A stretch of 64,000 bases of DNA from Streptomyces sp. G44 (GCF_016905445.1 NZ_JAFEXF010000011.1:1-64000), one strand, 5' to 3'; counted from the stretch's first letter, positions 27,706-37,394 are shown. The notes: generated from the sequence alone by a model not told the origin. Numbers and translations: made by a program.

Positions 27706-28374
27706 ATGAGCAGCGTCAGCAGCGGCACGCACAAGCGGTACCTGTCCGTCGCGGCCGTCCTCGGCCTCGCCGTCGCCGGATTCGGCGCCACGCCGGCCAC
27801 CGCGGCCCCGGCCGCCCCCACGGCCCCTGCCACCTCCTACGCCCAGTACGACGGTTCGGCACGGGAGGCCAAGGCCAACAAGGCGTTCTTCGAGGCCGTC
27901 GTGAAGGCGGTGGCCGAGAAGCGCGCGGCGAACCCCGGGGCGAAGTCCGTGACCGTCGTCTACGACGCCTCCGGAGCACCCACCTTCGCCCGCCAGATAG
28001 CGGCCTCCACGTCGATATGGAACGCGGCGGTCTCCAACGTCAAGCTCCAGCAGGGCACTTCGGGCGCCAGCTTCTCGTACCGCGAGGGCAATGACCGGCG
28101 CGGCTCGTACGCGAGCACCGACGGGCACGGCAAGGGCTACATCTTCCTGGACTACGCGCAGAACAAGGAGTACGACTCCACCCGCGTCACGACGCACGAG
28201 ACCGGGCACGTGCTGGGGCTGCCGGACACCTACGACGGGCCGTGCAGCCAGCTGATGTCGGGCGGCGGCCCCGGCCCGTCCTGCACCAACGCCCAGCCGG
28301 ACGCGGCGGAGCGCTCGAAGGTCGAGCAGCTCTGGGCCGACGGCCTGGCGAAGGCCCTGCACAAGGTCCGCTAG
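27706..28374 (+). CDS. snpA: Snapalysin (M7 small neutral zinc protease), secreted
   Basis: Extracellular metalloprotease of Streptomyces (222-aa prepro-form). The signal peptide covers about residues 1-34 (TPATAAPA cleavage region) and a short propeptide precedes the mature domain. The zinc motif is H164-E165-T-G-H168-V-L-G-L-P-D174, the HExxHxxGxxD metzincin-like signature with Asp as third ligand that defines family M7. Two cysteines (C180 region and later) can form the known disulfide. It is probably activated by the divergent LysR protein. Confidence 0.96.
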   Translation: MSSVSSGTHKRYLSVAAVLGLAVAGFGATPATAAPAAPTAPATSYAQYDGSAREAKANKAFFEAVVKAVAEKRAANPGAKSVTVVYDASGAPTFARQIAASTSIWNAAVSNVKLQQGTSGASFSYREGNDRRGSYASTDGHGKGYIFLDYAQNKEYDSTRVTTHETGHVLGLPDTYDGPCSQLMSGGGPGPSCTNAQPDAAERSKVEQLWADGLAKALHKVR

Positions 28375-28393
28375 CGGGCCCGGAGCCGGAGCG

Positions 28394-30394
28394 CTATGCC
28401 GTGGGGGTGGCGATGGCCCGCGCCGCCCCCACTTCCTGGCGCAACGGCTCCAGGACGCTCTCCTTCGGCCCGACCGTGAACTCGGTGCGCACCTCTTCGA
28501 GCACCGCCGACGCCCGCAGGCCGGCCGCCAGCTCCCGCAGTTCGCGTGCCACTTCGGCCACCTCGCCGGGTGCCGGCGGCGGCGCCCCGTGCCGGATGCG
28601 GACCCTGGCCGCGGTCGTCGCGTCCAGGATGCGTTCGACGGCGACGACCAGCGGCCACCAGGCGGCGGCGCGCGTACCGGTGGGCGGCGGCTCGGTCAGG
28701 GCACGCTGGAACTCGGAGCGGATGACGGACAGGTCGCGGTAGAGGCGGCGGCGCATCCGGGCGCGGGCGGCCGGTTCGACCGAGGCGCCGAACGCGGACT
28801 CCACATACCCGGCGGTGTCGGCGACCGCGTCCGCGAGCCGGTCGCCGATCCGGGTGCCCCAGCTCTCGGGCCAGAGCAGATAGCCCGCGACGAGCGCGAT
28901 GGCGCAGCCGATCAGGCTGTCGACCAGGCGCGGCACGACCAGGCCGAGGCCCTGGTGGTTGAGGATGTCGGAGAGCAGCAGGATCACCGGGGTGATCGCG
29001 GCCGTCTGGTAGCCGTAGCCGCGTGTGGTGAGGGCCGGGATGAGCGGGGCGAGCAGCATCATCACGGGCACGTCCCACCAGCCGGGCGGCACCTGGACGA
29101 GGACGGCGGCGGCGACCACCAGACCGGCGGCCGTGCCGAGCGCGCGCAGGACGGCGCGGGAGAAGACCGAGCCGAAGTCGGGCTTGAGGACGAACGTGAC
29201 GGTGAGCGCGACCCAGTACGACCTGGGCACGTCGACCAGCGAGACCAGGGCCTGCGCGATGCCGATGCAGAGCGCGAGCCGCAGGCCGTAGCGCCAGGAG
29301 GCGCCGGACAGGACGACGTTGCGGGCGGCGCGGCGGACCCGCACGCGCAGCGCGGCGGGGTGGCCGAGGCGGTCGTCGGCCCCGATGACGCCGAGCGGGT
29401 CGGCGTCGCCCAGCGTCTCCACGGCGTGCAGCACGGCGTGGTCGAGGGCGCGGGCGGCGTGGTCGCGGGGCTCGGGGAGGCGTTCGGGGTCCGGGGTCCA
29501 GGCGGTCGGGGCGCCGCCGCCGTGCTCGACGGCCCGCGCCATGTCGCGGACGACGGCGGGGATCTCCGGCGGCAGCCGTACGCAGGCGTGGCGGGCGCTC
29601 AGGTGGGTGGCGGGGGCGGCTTCGACGATCGGCGTGAGGGCGTTCAACCGGGCGACCAGGCGGACCAGTTCCGGGTTGCGGCCGTGGTCGCGGGCGCGGC
29701 GGGCGAGGACGAGGTCGTAGCTCTGGTTGAGGGAGGCGGTGACGGCGGCGCGCGCGTCGTCGTACGCGTCCGTGCCCGCGGCGTCGAGGAGCGCGGCCAC
29801 CGCGCGGTAGGCGTCGGCGACGGCGGCGCGTTCGGGGACGCCGGAGCGCAGCGGCCAGGCGAGCAGGCCGAGCGCGAGGACGAGCAGGCCGCCGCCGGTC
29901 ATCAGGGCCGGGGCGAGCCACCACTGGCCCGGCATGGGAAGTCCGGCGCCGACCACGCAGTTGAGCAGCAGGAGGAGCCCGCCGACGGAGGCGACGGCGC
30001 CGATCGTCGACATCATCCCGGAGACGAGCGCCACGAACGTGACGGCGCCGACCGCCACCCAGCCGTGTCCGAAGACGAGCGAGCCGAGGGTGACTCCGAG
30101 GGCGCCGAAGAGCTGCGGCACGGCGATGTTGAGGACGCGCATGCGGTAGGCGTCGGCGGTGTCGCCGATGACGCCGGACAGGGCGCCCATGGAGGCGAGC
30201 GCTCCGTACGTCGGCTGTCCGGCGAGGATGCCGACGGCGAGCGGCAGGGCCATGGCGACCGAGGCGCGGGCGACGGCCGCCCAGGGGATGGGCGCGGACT
30301 GCGGTTTGAGGGACCGGACGAGCCAGTCGGGCGGGGTGAGCGGGCGCAGGGGGCCGCGTGATTCCGGAGGGGCGGCGGGGGTCTCACGGGGCAT
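28394..30394 (-). CDS. FUSC-family membrane protein
   Basis: A 666-aa inner-membrane protein with two clusters of about five to six membrane segments (roughly residues 35-185 and 350-480). Each cluster is followed by a cytoplasmic helical region, the duplicated layout of aromatic-acid exporter/fusaric-acid-resistance-like (FUSC, YccS-like) proteins. Landmarks are GQPTYGALASMGALSGVIGD in the first half and YWVALTVTFVLKPDFGSVFS in the second, the latter being the FUSC signature. The substrate is unknown. It is convergent with snpA, only 19 bp between the stops. Confidence 0.87.
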   Translation of the reverse strand: MPRETPAAPPESRGPLRPLTPPDWLVRSLKPQSAPIPWAAVARASVAMALPLAVGILAGQPTYGALASMGALSGVIGDTADAYRMRVLNIAVPQLFGALGVTLGSLVFGHGWVAVGAVTFVALVSGMMSTIGAVASVGGLLLLLNCVVGAGLPMPGQWWLAPALMTGGGLLVLALGLLAWPLRSGVPERAAVADAYRAVAALLDAAGTDAYDDARAAVTASLNQSYDLVLARRARDHGRNPELVRLVARLNALTPIVEAAPATHLSARHACVRLPPEIPAVVRDMARAVEHGGGAPTAWTPDPERLPEPRDHAARALDHAVLHAVETLGDADPLGVIGADDRLGHPAALRVRVRRAARNVVLSGASWRYGLRLALCIGIAQALVSLVDVPRSYWVALTVTFVLKPDFGSVFSRAVLRALGTAAGLVVAAAVLVQVPPGWWDVPVMMLLAPLIPALTTRGYGYQTAAITPVILLLSDILNHQGLGLVVPRLVDSLIGCAIALVAGYLLWPESWGTRIGDRLADAVADTAGYVESAFGASVEPAARARMRRRLYRDLSVIRSEFQRALTEPPPTGTRAAAWWPLVVAVERILDATTAARVRIRHGAPPPAPGEVAEVARELRELAAGLRASAVLEEVRTEFTVGPKESVLEPLRQEVGAARAIATPTA

Positions 30395-30438
30395 GTGCCC
30401 ATTATCGCCGCTTTACGCCACTTGCCCTGGCCGGTGGT

Positions 30439-31464
30439 TCAACGCTCCGTGTCCGCCCGGTGAAGGGTGAGCGTGACGAGGAGTGCCCGGTGGTCGGTGT
30501 TCCCGATCTCCAGGAAACGGGCGTCGCGGGCCGCGAAGTCCGGGGTCGCGAGGACGTGGTCGATCTGCGCGCCGAGCGGTGCGGGCACGGCCGTGGGCCA
30601 GCTGGGGGCGCGCGAGGAGCCGTCGAGGCGGGCCGCGTCACGCAGCCCCTGGTCGAGGACCGAGCGGAACGCGGCGTGGTCCTGGGTGGCGTTGAAGTCC
30701 CCGGCGATGATGGTGGACCTGCCGTCCCCGGCGGCGGCGTACTCCCGGAGCTTGCCCATCTCCTCGCGCCACAGGCCGACGTCACCGGGCACCGGCGGCA
30801 TCGGGTGCGCGAGCAGGATCCGTACCGGATGGCCCTTCACCTCGGCGACGGCACCCGGCATCCCGAGGGTGGCCCGCACGCGGTGCGGGTCCTTCAGCGG
30901 CACCTTGGAGAGGATGACGGAGCCCTCGGGGCCGTACGCGGCGACGGCCCGGCGGTGGGGGTAGTCGGCGCGGGGCACGTCCTCGCGCAGCAGGGCGGCG
31001 CAGGCGTGGTCGCACTCCGGGACGAACAGCAGATCGGGCCGCTCCTCGCGCACGGCCTTGATCAGCCCCTTCGTGCCACGCCCGTACTCCACGTTCGACG
31101 TCATCACGCGCAGCTCGGCGACGGCGGGGCCGCGCGGCGCGTCGGTGGTGCCGTAGGGCTCCGTGTACCAGGCGACGAGGCCGAGCACGACGACGCCCCA
31201 CACCATCCCGGCCCGCCACCGCCCGAGCACGGCCAGCGCCAGCCCGACGACGGCGGGCACGAGCAGCCAGGGCAGGAAGGCGAGCAGTTGCGGTACGGGT
31301 GTGACCCCGTCGGAGTCGGCGACGCGAAACCCGACGACCCCGCTGACCCCGGCGAGCAGCAGCCCGGCCGCCCAGGCGGCGGCCCGCCTTCGACGCCGGG
31401 GCACGGGTTCCACCGGGTCGTCCTCGGCGCCCGCCCCGAGGGTCACACTGTCCGCGGTCTTCAA
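30439..31464 (-). CDS. Membrane-anchored endonuclease/exonuclease/phosphatase family protein
   Basis: A 341-aa protein with three N-terminal TM helices (about residues 28-105), then an EEP-fold domain facing outward. Motifs in order are VMTSNVEYG (Asn), FVPECDHAC (catalytic Glu), LLAHPMPPV (His), IAGDFNATQDH (Asp/Asn) and IDHVL...NTDHRALLV (final Asp-His). These are all the residues of a metal-dependent phosphodiesterase, of the branch common in actinomycete membrane proteins. The substrate could be DNA, phospholipid or inositol phosphate. The basic run RRRRR precedes TM1. Confidence 0.87.
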   Translation of the reverse strand: MKTADSVTLGAGAEDDPVEPVPRRRRRAAAWAAGLLLAGVSGVVGFRVADSDGVTPVPQLLAFLPWLLVPAVVGLALAVLGRWRAGMVWGVVVLGLVAWYTEPYGTTDAPRGPAVAELRVMTSNVEYGRGTKGLIKAVREERPDLLFVPECDHACAALLREDVPRADYPHRRAVAAYGPEGSVILSKVPLKDPHRVRATLGMPGAVAEVKGHPVRILLAHPMPPVPGDVGLWREEMGKLREYAAAGDGRSTIIAGDFNATQDHAAFRSVLDQGLRDAARLDGSSRAPSWPTAVPAPLGAQIDHVLATPDFAARDARFLEIGNTDHRALLVTLTLHRADTER

Positions 31465-31586
31465 GGCGGTGCCTCTCGCTCGTCGGGTGTCGGGTGTTCA
31501 CACGTAACGCCCCCAATCCTGCCGCACGCGGGGACGGGGCCGACCGGCGGACGGGGCGTTCGTGAGCTGGGGGTTGGTGGGTGACT

Positions 31587-31635
31587 GCGGGTGGGCGGGG
31601 CCCGCCCGCGCAGTCCCCCGCGCCCCTTACGGGGC
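31587..31635. repeat. Dispersed GC-rich repeat copy
   Basis: GGGTGGGCGGGGCCCGCCCG followed by CGCAGTCCCCCGCGCCCCTT and ACGGGGC is another copy of the element at 6377-6496. It sits 32 bp before the 75-bp tandem array. Confidence 0.65.
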
Positions 31636-31666
31636 CGGTGCGACGGCAGGGCTCCCGTCCTCGGGG

Positions 31667-32068
31667 GCGCGGGGAACTGCGCGAGCACCCCCCACCGCCC
31701 CGCAGTCGACAAGCGACCGCAAGACCCCCCCTCCTCAGCGGCGCGCGGAACCGCGCAAGCGCCCCCCCCACCGCCCCGCAGTCGACAAGCGACCGCAAGA
31801 CCCCCCTCCTCAGCGGCGCGGGGAACTGCGCAAGCGCACCCCCCACCGCCCCGCAGTCGACAAGCGACCGCAAGACCCCCCTCCTCAGCGGCGCGGGGAA
31901 CTGCGCAAGCGCACCCCCCACCGCCCCGCAGTCGACAAGCGACCGCAAGACCCCCCTCCCCAGGGGCGCGGGGAACTGCGCAAGCGCACCCCCCACCGCC
32001 CCGCAGTCGACAAGCGACCGCAAGACCCCCCTCCTCAGCGGCGCGCGGAACCGCGCAAGCGCGGCAGC
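31667..32068. repeat. 75-bp tandem repeat array overlapping a gene 3' end
   Basis: Units begin at 31667, 31741, 31816, 31891, 31966 and 32041 (one 74-bp step, then exact 75-bp steps). Each opens GCGCGGGGAACTGCGC (or GCGCGCGGAACCGCGC in units 2 and 6), then an ACCCCCCACCGCCCCGCAG-type segment, GTCGACAAGCGACCGCAAG and CCCCCCTCCTCAGCG. Unit 6 is partial and forms the last codons and stop of the minus-strand membrane protein gene. The repeats are near-identical, with no unique spacers, so this is not a CRISPR. The rest of 31465-31666 holds only the dispersed repeat. Confidence 0.92.
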
Positions 32069-32871
32069 AGCCACACCCCCAGGGCCACCAGCACCCCCAC
32101 CCCCACCAACACCCCCGCGGCGGTCCGCAGCGACGCGGTCAGCGCGTCGTACACCGCGCCCCCCGCCTCGCGGGAGATGTCGGAGGGCAGGTCGTCGAGG
32201 GTCAGGGCGCGGCCGACCGCGACGGCGCCCGCCAGGGCCGCGGCGGCGACGGCCGCGCCGAGTGCCGTGGCGATGACCGCCCCGCGGCGGCGCGTGGCGA
32301 GGAGGACGCCCGCGACGGCGAGGACGGCCGCCGCCACCGCGAGCCACACCCCGGCCGCCCGGAGTACGTGGAAGGACTGCCGCAGCCGCCCGAGGTCCGT
32401 GGACTGGAGGACCGTGATCTCGGTGTGCCGTACCGGGATCTTGGACGCGAACGGCACGCCGTCGTCGGCCAGTTGCCGTTTGATCTGCTCGGTGATGGGG
32501 GCCAGGTCGATGGTGACCGCCCCGTCGGAGTCGTCGCTCCAGGCCCGCCGCACGGCGTCGTGCGCCGCGCGGTTCGCCGCCTCCCAGGCCGTCCGGTACG
32601 CCGCCGTGTGCGTGAACGACCGCACCGCGTCCCGTACGAACGCCTCGACCGTGCCCTGGAGCGGGCCCACGTCGATCTCCTTCATCACCGCGCCGGTCAC
32701 CTCGTCCGCCACCGCCGTGCGCACCGCGTCGTCGGAGGCGAGCGGCGCCATCGTGGCGACGTAGCTGTCCCGGTCCCCGATCCCGTGCTTCGCCCAGGTG
32801 GAGAGCGCGCCGAGCGGGACCAGGAGGCAGGCCAGGACGAGCAGGACGGCGGACAGGACGGTTTTCGGCAC
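32035..32871 (-). CDS. Membrane protein with large extracytoplasmic loop
   Basis: A 278-aa protein. TM1 lies at the N-terminus (VLSAVLLVLACLLVPLGAL). A soluble loop of about 135 residues follows, helical and rich in DAVRTAVADEVTGAVM-type repeats. Then come two TM helices (WLAVAAAVLAVAGVLLA and VIATALGAAVAAAALAGAVAV), a short loop, and a final TM (GVLVGVGVLVALGVWLL). The layout is widespread in actinomycetes, but I cannot name a function. I chose GTG 32871 (VPKTVLSAV) although its ribosome site is weak. The C-terminus RLRGSARR and its stop lie in the first unit of the 75-bp repeat array. Confidence 0.7.
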   Translation of the reverse strand: MPKTVLSAVLLVLACLLVPLGALSTWAKHGIGDRDSYVATMAPLASDDAVRTAVADEVTGAVMKEIDVGPLQGTVEAFVRDAVRSFTHTAAYRTAWEAANRAAHDAVRRAWSDDSDGAVTIDLAPITEQIKRQLADDGVPFASKIPVRHTEITVLQSTDLGRLRQSFHVLRAAGVWLAVAAAVLAVAGVLLATRRRGAVIATALGAAVAAAALAGAVAVGRALTLDDLPSDISREAGGAVYDALTASLRTAAGVLVGVGVLVALGVWLLPRLRGSARR

Positions 32872-32978
32872 GCCTACAGGCAAAGCCCCGGCCGCGCGGG
32901 ACGCGACCGGGGCGACTGCATATGGGGCAACGGAGTCCACCGTGAGCGACCACCGGAACGGCGCCCCCGGCTCACGGT

Positions 32979-33827
32979 CTACTTGCGGCCGTACAACCGC
33001 ATCGTCACCGGCCCGAACACCGCCACCAGCAGCAGCGCCCAGCCGAACGTCCACGCCAGTTCCGTCGTCGGCGACGTGCCGTCCATCAGGGCCCGGACCG
33101 CCGACGAGACGTGCGTGATGGGGTTGTTGTTGACGAAGGCCTGGAGCCAGCCCGGCATCGTCTCCGGCTTCACGAAGATGTCGCTGAGGAAGGTCAGCGG
33201 GAAGATCACCATCATGCTGACGCCCATCACGGACTTCTCGGTGCGCAGCAGCAGCCCGAACATCGTCCAGATCCAGGAGAACGCGAAGGAGAAGACGAGC
33301 AGGACCGCGATCCCGGCCACGACGCCCACGAACCCGCCGTCCGGCCGGAAGCCCATGACGAGCCCGACGGTCAGGATGACGACGGAGGCGATGGCGTAGC
33401 GCAGGACGTCGCCGAGGAGGTAGCCGACGATCGTCGACGGCCGCCAGATCGGCAGCGAGCGGAAGCGGTCGAAGACGCCCTTGTCGATGTCGATGTTGAC
33501 CGAGACGCCCGTGTACATCGTGATCATGACGACGGACATCACGAGGATGCCCGGCAGCAGGTACTGGATGTACTCGCGCGGCGACCCGGCGAGCGCGCCC
33601 CCGAAGAGGTACGTGTACATCAGCACCATCATGACGGGGAACGCCGTGACGTCGAAGAGCTGCTCCGGCACGTGCTTGATCTTGAGCATGGCGCGCCAGC
33701 CGAACGTCAGGCAGGCGGAGAGCGCGCTCGGCCGCGGCGGCCGGTCGGTGGATATGAGGAGTCCGGCCAGGGACTCGGTGCGCACGGGCGCGAGCTCCTG
33801 CGTCTCGGCGGGGGCGGTGGTGCTCAT
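32979..33827 (-). CDS. ABC-2 type permease, DrrB family
   Basis: A 282-aa, six-TM permease of an ABC-2 exporter, like the daunorubicin-resistance protein DrrB. The segment [22 protein letters not shown] is the first TM block. A conserved helical stretch ([20 protein letters not shown]) follows, and [20 protein letters not shown] near the C-terminus is the ABC2-membrane signature. ATG 33827 overlaps the stop of the ATPase gene by 4 bp (ATGA), so the two are translationally coupled. Such pairs export lipids, antibiotics or other hydrophobic molecules; the substrate is unknown. Confidence 0.92.
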   Translation of the reverse strand: MSTTAPAETQELAPVRTESLAGLLISTDRPPRPSALSACLTFGWRAMLKIKHVPEQLFDVTAFPVMMVLMYTYLFGGALAGSPREYIQYLLPGILVMSVVMITMYTGVSVNIDIDKGVFDRFRSLPIWRPSTIVGYLLGDVLRYAIASVVILTVGLVMGFRPDGGFVGVVAGIAVLLVFSFAFSWIWTMFGLLLRTEKSVMGVSMMVIFPLTFLSDIFVKPETMPGWLQAFVNNNPITHVSSAVRALMDGTSPTTELAWTFGWALLLVAVFGPVTMRLYGRK

Positions 33828-34843
33828 GCCGTGGCCTCCTTCGTGAGGTCGGTCGCAGGGGCGTGGAGGCCGGTGTCCGACCCCGTCAGGGCGAGGAAGA
33901 CCTCGTCCAGGCTGGGCTGGCCCAGCGCGAAGTTGTCGACGGTGATGCCGGCGTGCGCCAGCTCGGCGAGCGCGCGCGAGGCCTGCTCGGCGGCGCCCCG
34001 CCCGTCCCGCCCGCCGCCGTCCGTGCCGACGCGGGCGGTCAGCGCCACGGGATCGGGCTCCCGCTGCACCTGCGCGTCGAGCACCGCCCCGAGGACCCGC
34101 GCCGCGTCCTCGCGCCGCGCCGCGTCCCGCAGTCGTACGTGTACGGAGCCCGCGCCGACGGACGCCTTCAGCTCGCCCTTGGTGCCCTCGGCGATGACCT
34201 TGCCCCGGTCGATGACGGCGATGCGCGCCGCCAACTGGTCGGCCTCGTCCAGGTACTGGGTGGTGAGCAGGACCGTCGTGCCGTGCCCGACGACCGCGCG
34301 CACGATGTCCCAGACCTGGTTGCGGCTGCGCGGGTCGAGGCCCGTCGTCGGCTCGTCCAGGAAGAGCAGGTCGGGGGTGTTCAGGATGGACGCGGCGATG
34401 TCGATGCGGCGCCGCATGCCGCCGGAGTAGTTCTTCACCTGGCGGCCGGCCGCCTCGGTCAGCCCGAACGCCTCCAGGAGCTGCCCGGACCGCTCGCGCG
34501 CCGCCTTCTTGGAGTGCCCGGTGAGGCGGCCCAGCAGGATCAGGTTCTCCGTGCCGGTCAGGTCCTCGTCGACCGACGCGTACTGCCCGGTGAGGCTGAC
34601 CCGCCCGCGTACCGCGTCGGCCTCGCGCACCACGTCGTGCCCGAAGACGCGCGCCTCGCCGCCGTCGGGCCGCAGCAGGGTGGCGAGCATCTTGACGGCG
34701 GTGGTCTTGCCCGCGCCGTTCGGCCCGAGGACGCCGTACACCGTGCCGGCCGGGACGGAGAGATCGATGCCGTCGACCGCGCGGTTGTCTCCGAAGGTCT
34801 TCACCAGACCCACGGTCTCTATGGCTGTGGCCGTACTGCTCAT
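33824..34843 (-). CDS. ABC transporter ATPase, DrrA family
   Basis: A 339-aa ATPase that powers the DrrB-like permease. Walker A is GPNGAGKTT (about residues 40-48), the signature is YSGGMRRR, Walker B is [14 protein letters not shown] and the H-loop region is [16 protein letters not shown]-terminal domain of about 100 residues follows the core as in DrrA, with [17 protein letters not shown] matching the family tail. A Gly/Arg-rich insertion ([12 protein letters not shown]) is specific to this copy. No regulator gene is adjacent. Confidence 0.94.
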   Translation of the reverse strand: MSSTATAIETVGLVKTFGDNRAVDGIDLSVPAGTVYGVLGPNGAGKTTAVKMLATLLRPDGGEARVFGHDVVREADAVRGRVSLTGQYASVDEDLTGTENLILLGRLTGHSKKAARERSGQLLEAFGLTEAAGRQVKNYSGGMRRRIDIAASILNTPDLLFLDEPTTGLDPRSRNQVWDIVRAVVGHGTTVLLTTQYLDEADQLAARIAVIDRGKVIAEGTKGELKASVGAGSVHVRLRDAARREDAARVLGAVLDAQVQREPDPVALTARVGTDGGGRDGRGAAEQASRALAELAHAGITVDNFALGQPSLDEVFLALTGSDTGLHAPATDLTKEATA

Positions 34844-35012
34844 GTCCGCCCGCCTTCTCGAAAGTAAGTCTTCGCGAGGACAGACCGGGCCCGCCCCGGA
34901 AACTCATCGGTCGCCGGTCCGGTTTCGGTGCCGGTCTCCAGTGTGGCGCGGGCTCCGGTGGAGCGCTGGGCCGAACGGGTGTTTCCTGGATGAGGGAACG
35001 AGGAGGCCGATC

Positions 35013-35456
35013 ATGAGAATCGCTCTGACCCTCGGAGCCGCCTGCGCGGCGGCGCTGCTGACCGCCGGAACCGCCACGACCGCAGCCGCGGCCACCACCA
35101 CGACCGCAGCCGCGGCCACCGCCGCGACCCCCGCCGGCAACGACCGCGGAGTCATCTGGGGCACCGTCGTCTCCGGCCCCGACCTCAAGGTCAGGGACCG
35201 GCCGGGCACCGACGGCAGGATCGTCGCGAAGCTCCCGCACGGCAGCCAGGACCGCGTCGAGTGCGCCGTCAAGGGCACCACTCCGGTGCACGGCAACGCG
35301 GACTGGTACTGGCTGACCGGCGTCCGCGGCTGGGTGAGCGCGGCCTACGTGGACACCCACGGCCGTCACGTGCCGAGCTGCTCCGCCGTCGACCCGTGCC
35401 CGCAGTGGCGCGACAAGGACTGCCACCACGACCCGTGCGCGTACCGCGACCGCTGA
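35013..35456 (+). CDS. Secreted SH3 domain protein
   Basis: A 147-aa exported protein. The signal peptide is MRIALTLGAACAAALLTAGT, followed by an Ala/Thr-rich linker (duplicated TTTTAAAAT-type run). A bacterial SH3 (SH3b) fold covers about residues 50-115 (WGTVVSGPDLKVRDRPGTDG and WYWLTGVRGWVSAAYV), a module that usually binds cell-wall peptides. The tail is rich in Cys and His (DPCPQWRDKDCHHDPC), which suggests disulfides or metal binding. ATG 35013 has an AGGAGG site; the open frame upstream is not coding. Confidence 0.85.
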   Translation: MRIALTLGAACAAALLTAGTATTAAAATTTTAAAATAATPAGNDRGVIWGTVVSGPDLKVRDRPGTDGRIVAKLPHGSQDRVECAVKGTTPVHGNADWYWLTGVRGWVSAAYVDTHGRHVPSCSAVDPCPQWRDKDCHHDPCAYRDR

Positions 35457-35518
35457 CGCACGGCCGGTGCGGGTGACGCACGACCGGTTCAGGTGACGTC
35501 ACAGAGAAGGGAACCGTC

Positions 35519-35920
35519 ATGGCACACGCCGCCCCCGCCTTCCGCACCCCCCGCACCCGCCGCTCACGCACCACGTCGAGCGCCGCCCGCTGGGCGGGCA
35601 TCGCCCTGACCATGGGCGTCGTCTACGGCCTGTGGGCCGGTCTGATCCGTCGCGACGGCGGCCCGCTCACCGCCGGGAGCGCCCTGTTCGGCGTCGTCGC
35701 CGGTCTCGTCTTCGCCGCCCTCATGTACGCCCTGCACCGGGTGGCGCCGACGCTTCCCCGCGAACTGCGCGCCATGTCCTGGGCGACGTTCGCCGGGATC
35801 AGCTTCGGCTTCCTGGTCAGCGCGGGCGGGACGAGCGTGGTGCGGTCCACGGTCTTCGGCCTGCTGGCCGCCGCGAGCGTCTTCGCGGTGACGTTCTACC
35901 GCTACTACACGACGGAGTGA
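35519..35920 (+). CDS. Small four-TM membrane protein
   Basis: A 133-aa protein with a basic N-terminus (TPRTRRSRTTSSAARW) and about four hydrophobic helices (WAGIALTMGVVYGLWAGLI, ALFGVVAGLVFAALMYAL, FAGISFGFLVSAGGT, VFGLLAAASVFAVTFY). The ribosome site AGAAGGG is good. The 62-bp gap from the SH3 gene holds a short direct repeat (GACGCACG/GACGCACGACCGGT). The genes may be co-transcribed. I do not recognise the family. Confidence 0.75.
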   Translation: MAHAAPAFRTPRTRRSRTTSSAARWAGIALTMGVVYGLWAGLIRRDGGPLTAGSALFGVVAGLVFAALMYALHRVAPTLPRELRAMSWATFAGISFGFLVSAGGTSVVRSTVFGLLAAASVFAVTFYRYYTTE

Positions 35921-35954
35921 GCCGGGCTCCGGCACGGACACGGGCGCGGAACGG

Positions 35955-37265
35955 TCAGAGCGACTTCAGGTCGACCGCGCGCGCCATGGCCCGGTACCCC
36001 GCGTCGTTCGGGTGCAGCCGGTCGCCGCTGTCGTACGCGGGGGCGATCCGCTCCGGGTCGTCCGGGTCGGCCAGGGCCTTGTCGAAGTCGACGTACGCGT
36101 CGTACTCACCGGACGTGCGCACCCACGTGTTGAACGCGTCGCTCACCTTCGCCGAGTGCTTCCCGTAGTGGTCGGAGCCGCCGAGCGGCAGCAGCGTCGC
36201 GCCGACGATGCGCACGCCCTTGGCGCGGGCCTCGCGGATCAGCGCGCGGTGGCCGTTGATGAGCTGCCGCGCGGTGACCTTGGGGGCGGGCTTGTAGGTG
36301 GGGTGGTCGCCTTCGTGGAAGCCGATGTCGTTGAGGCCTTCGAGGACGACGACCGTGCCGACGCCGGGCAGGTCGAGGGCGTCCCGCGCGAAGCGGTTGG
36401 TGCTCCGCTCGCCGTACCAGGCCGAGTCGTTGAGGACGAGGTTGCCGCCGATGCCGGCGTTGAGGACGGGCCGCCGGTCGCCCGCCTTCGCGAGGCGTTC
36501 GGCGAGGGCGTCGGACCAGCGGCGGTTCTTGTCGGTGGTGGAGGCGAAGCCGTCCGTGATGGAGTCGCCGAAGAGCACGACGCCGTCCCGCCGGGCCGGG
36601 CGCTCTCCGCCGCTCACGTCCACGCCCGTGAGGTAGTACCAGGACTCCGTCGTCTCGCCGAAGGCCTTGCCGTCGGTGTCGGCGGTGTGGTCGCCGTCCG
36701 CCCGGTAGCTGGTGGCGAAGGACTGGGCGTGGAAGGTGGCCGGACCCGTGGTCCCCGACAGGTGCAGCGTGACGGTCACGGACTCCATGGGGGCGAGTCC
36801 CAGCCCGGCGGCGTCGCTGGACAGGTCGGCGCCCGCCGGGATCGTGACGGAGCGCTTCCCGCCGAAGGTGAGCCGCCGCACCGAGTCCGCCTCGACGGCG
36901 GCCCCCTTCTCCGCTCCGTTCGCCGTCCGCGCGACGGTGGCGCTCTCGATCCGCAGCGGGGAGGCGCCGTACCGGTTGGAGAGCCGGATGCGGGCCCGGT
37001 CGCCGCCCTCGGTGACGCGGACGACCTGGCGCAGCGTCTGGCCGTCGAAACCGGACTCCGACCAGTTGGGCTTGAAGCCGGTGCTCGGCCGTTGCGGGGC
37101 GGCGGTCCAGGCGGCCGACCACCCCGCCTCCTGCTTCTTGGCGGGCGAAGCGGCGGACGCAGCGGCGGGCGATGTGGCGTGGGCGCCGGTCACGACGGCC
37201 CCGGCGGTCAGCGCGAGGGCGGCGGCGGTGGCGACGGCGGTCATACGGGCACGCGAAATCATCAT
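35955..37265 (-). CDS. Secreted SGNH/GDSL hydrolase
   Basis: Exported esterase/lipase-type enzyme, 436 aa. The signal peptide MMISRARMTAVATAAALALT (ATG 37265, ribosome site CTGGAG) is followed by an N-terminal beta domain (about residues 45-215). The SGNH core has block I FGDSITDG (Ser), block II Gly in GIGGNLVLND, block III GLNDIGFHEGD (Asn) and block V DRLHPNDAGY (Asp-His). Substrates of this branch include acylated sugars. It is divergent from a LysR gene that is a plausible regulator. Confidence 0.92.
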   Translation of the reverse strand: MMISRARMTAVATAAALALTAGAVVTGAHATSPAAASAASPAKKQEAGWSAAWTAAPQRPSTGFKPNWSESGFDGQTLRQVVRVTEGGDRARIRLSNRYGASPLRIESATVARTANGAEKGAAVEADSVRRLTFGGKRSVTIPAGADLSSDAAGLGLAPMESVTVTLHLSGTTGPATFHAQSFATSYRADGDHTADTDGKAFGETTESWYYLTGVDVSGGERPARRDGVVLFGDSITDGFASTTDKNRRWSDALAERLAKAGDRRPVLNAGIGGNLVLNDSAWYGERSTNRFARDALDLPGVGTVVVLEGLNDIGFHEGDHPTYKPAPKVTARQLINGHRALIREARAKGVRIVGATLLPLGGSDHYGKHSAKVSDAFNTWVRTSGEYDAYVDFDKALADPDDPERIAPAYDSGDRLHPNDAGYRAMARAVDLKSL

Positions 37266-37394
37266 GGTCTCCAGGGAGTTGCACACAGTGGCTCGGTTCT
37301 TCAAAGATCCACCGGCCACTCGGTCCGATCAACGGCGATCCATGAAACGATCCCTGCGCTCACGCTTATCGACGCAGGTCACAGGGGGTATGCG

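Noticed and set aside
31667..32068. CRISPR array
   Set aside because: Units are repeated along their full length with no unique spacers, and no cas genes are near.
31562..32764. Long plus-strand open frames through the 75-bp array (protein repeats PAVDKRPQDPPPQRR)
   Set aside because: The repeat length is a multiple of 3, so a stop-free frame is passed from unit to unit. There is no ribosome site, and the frame runs opposite to a real membrane-protein gene.
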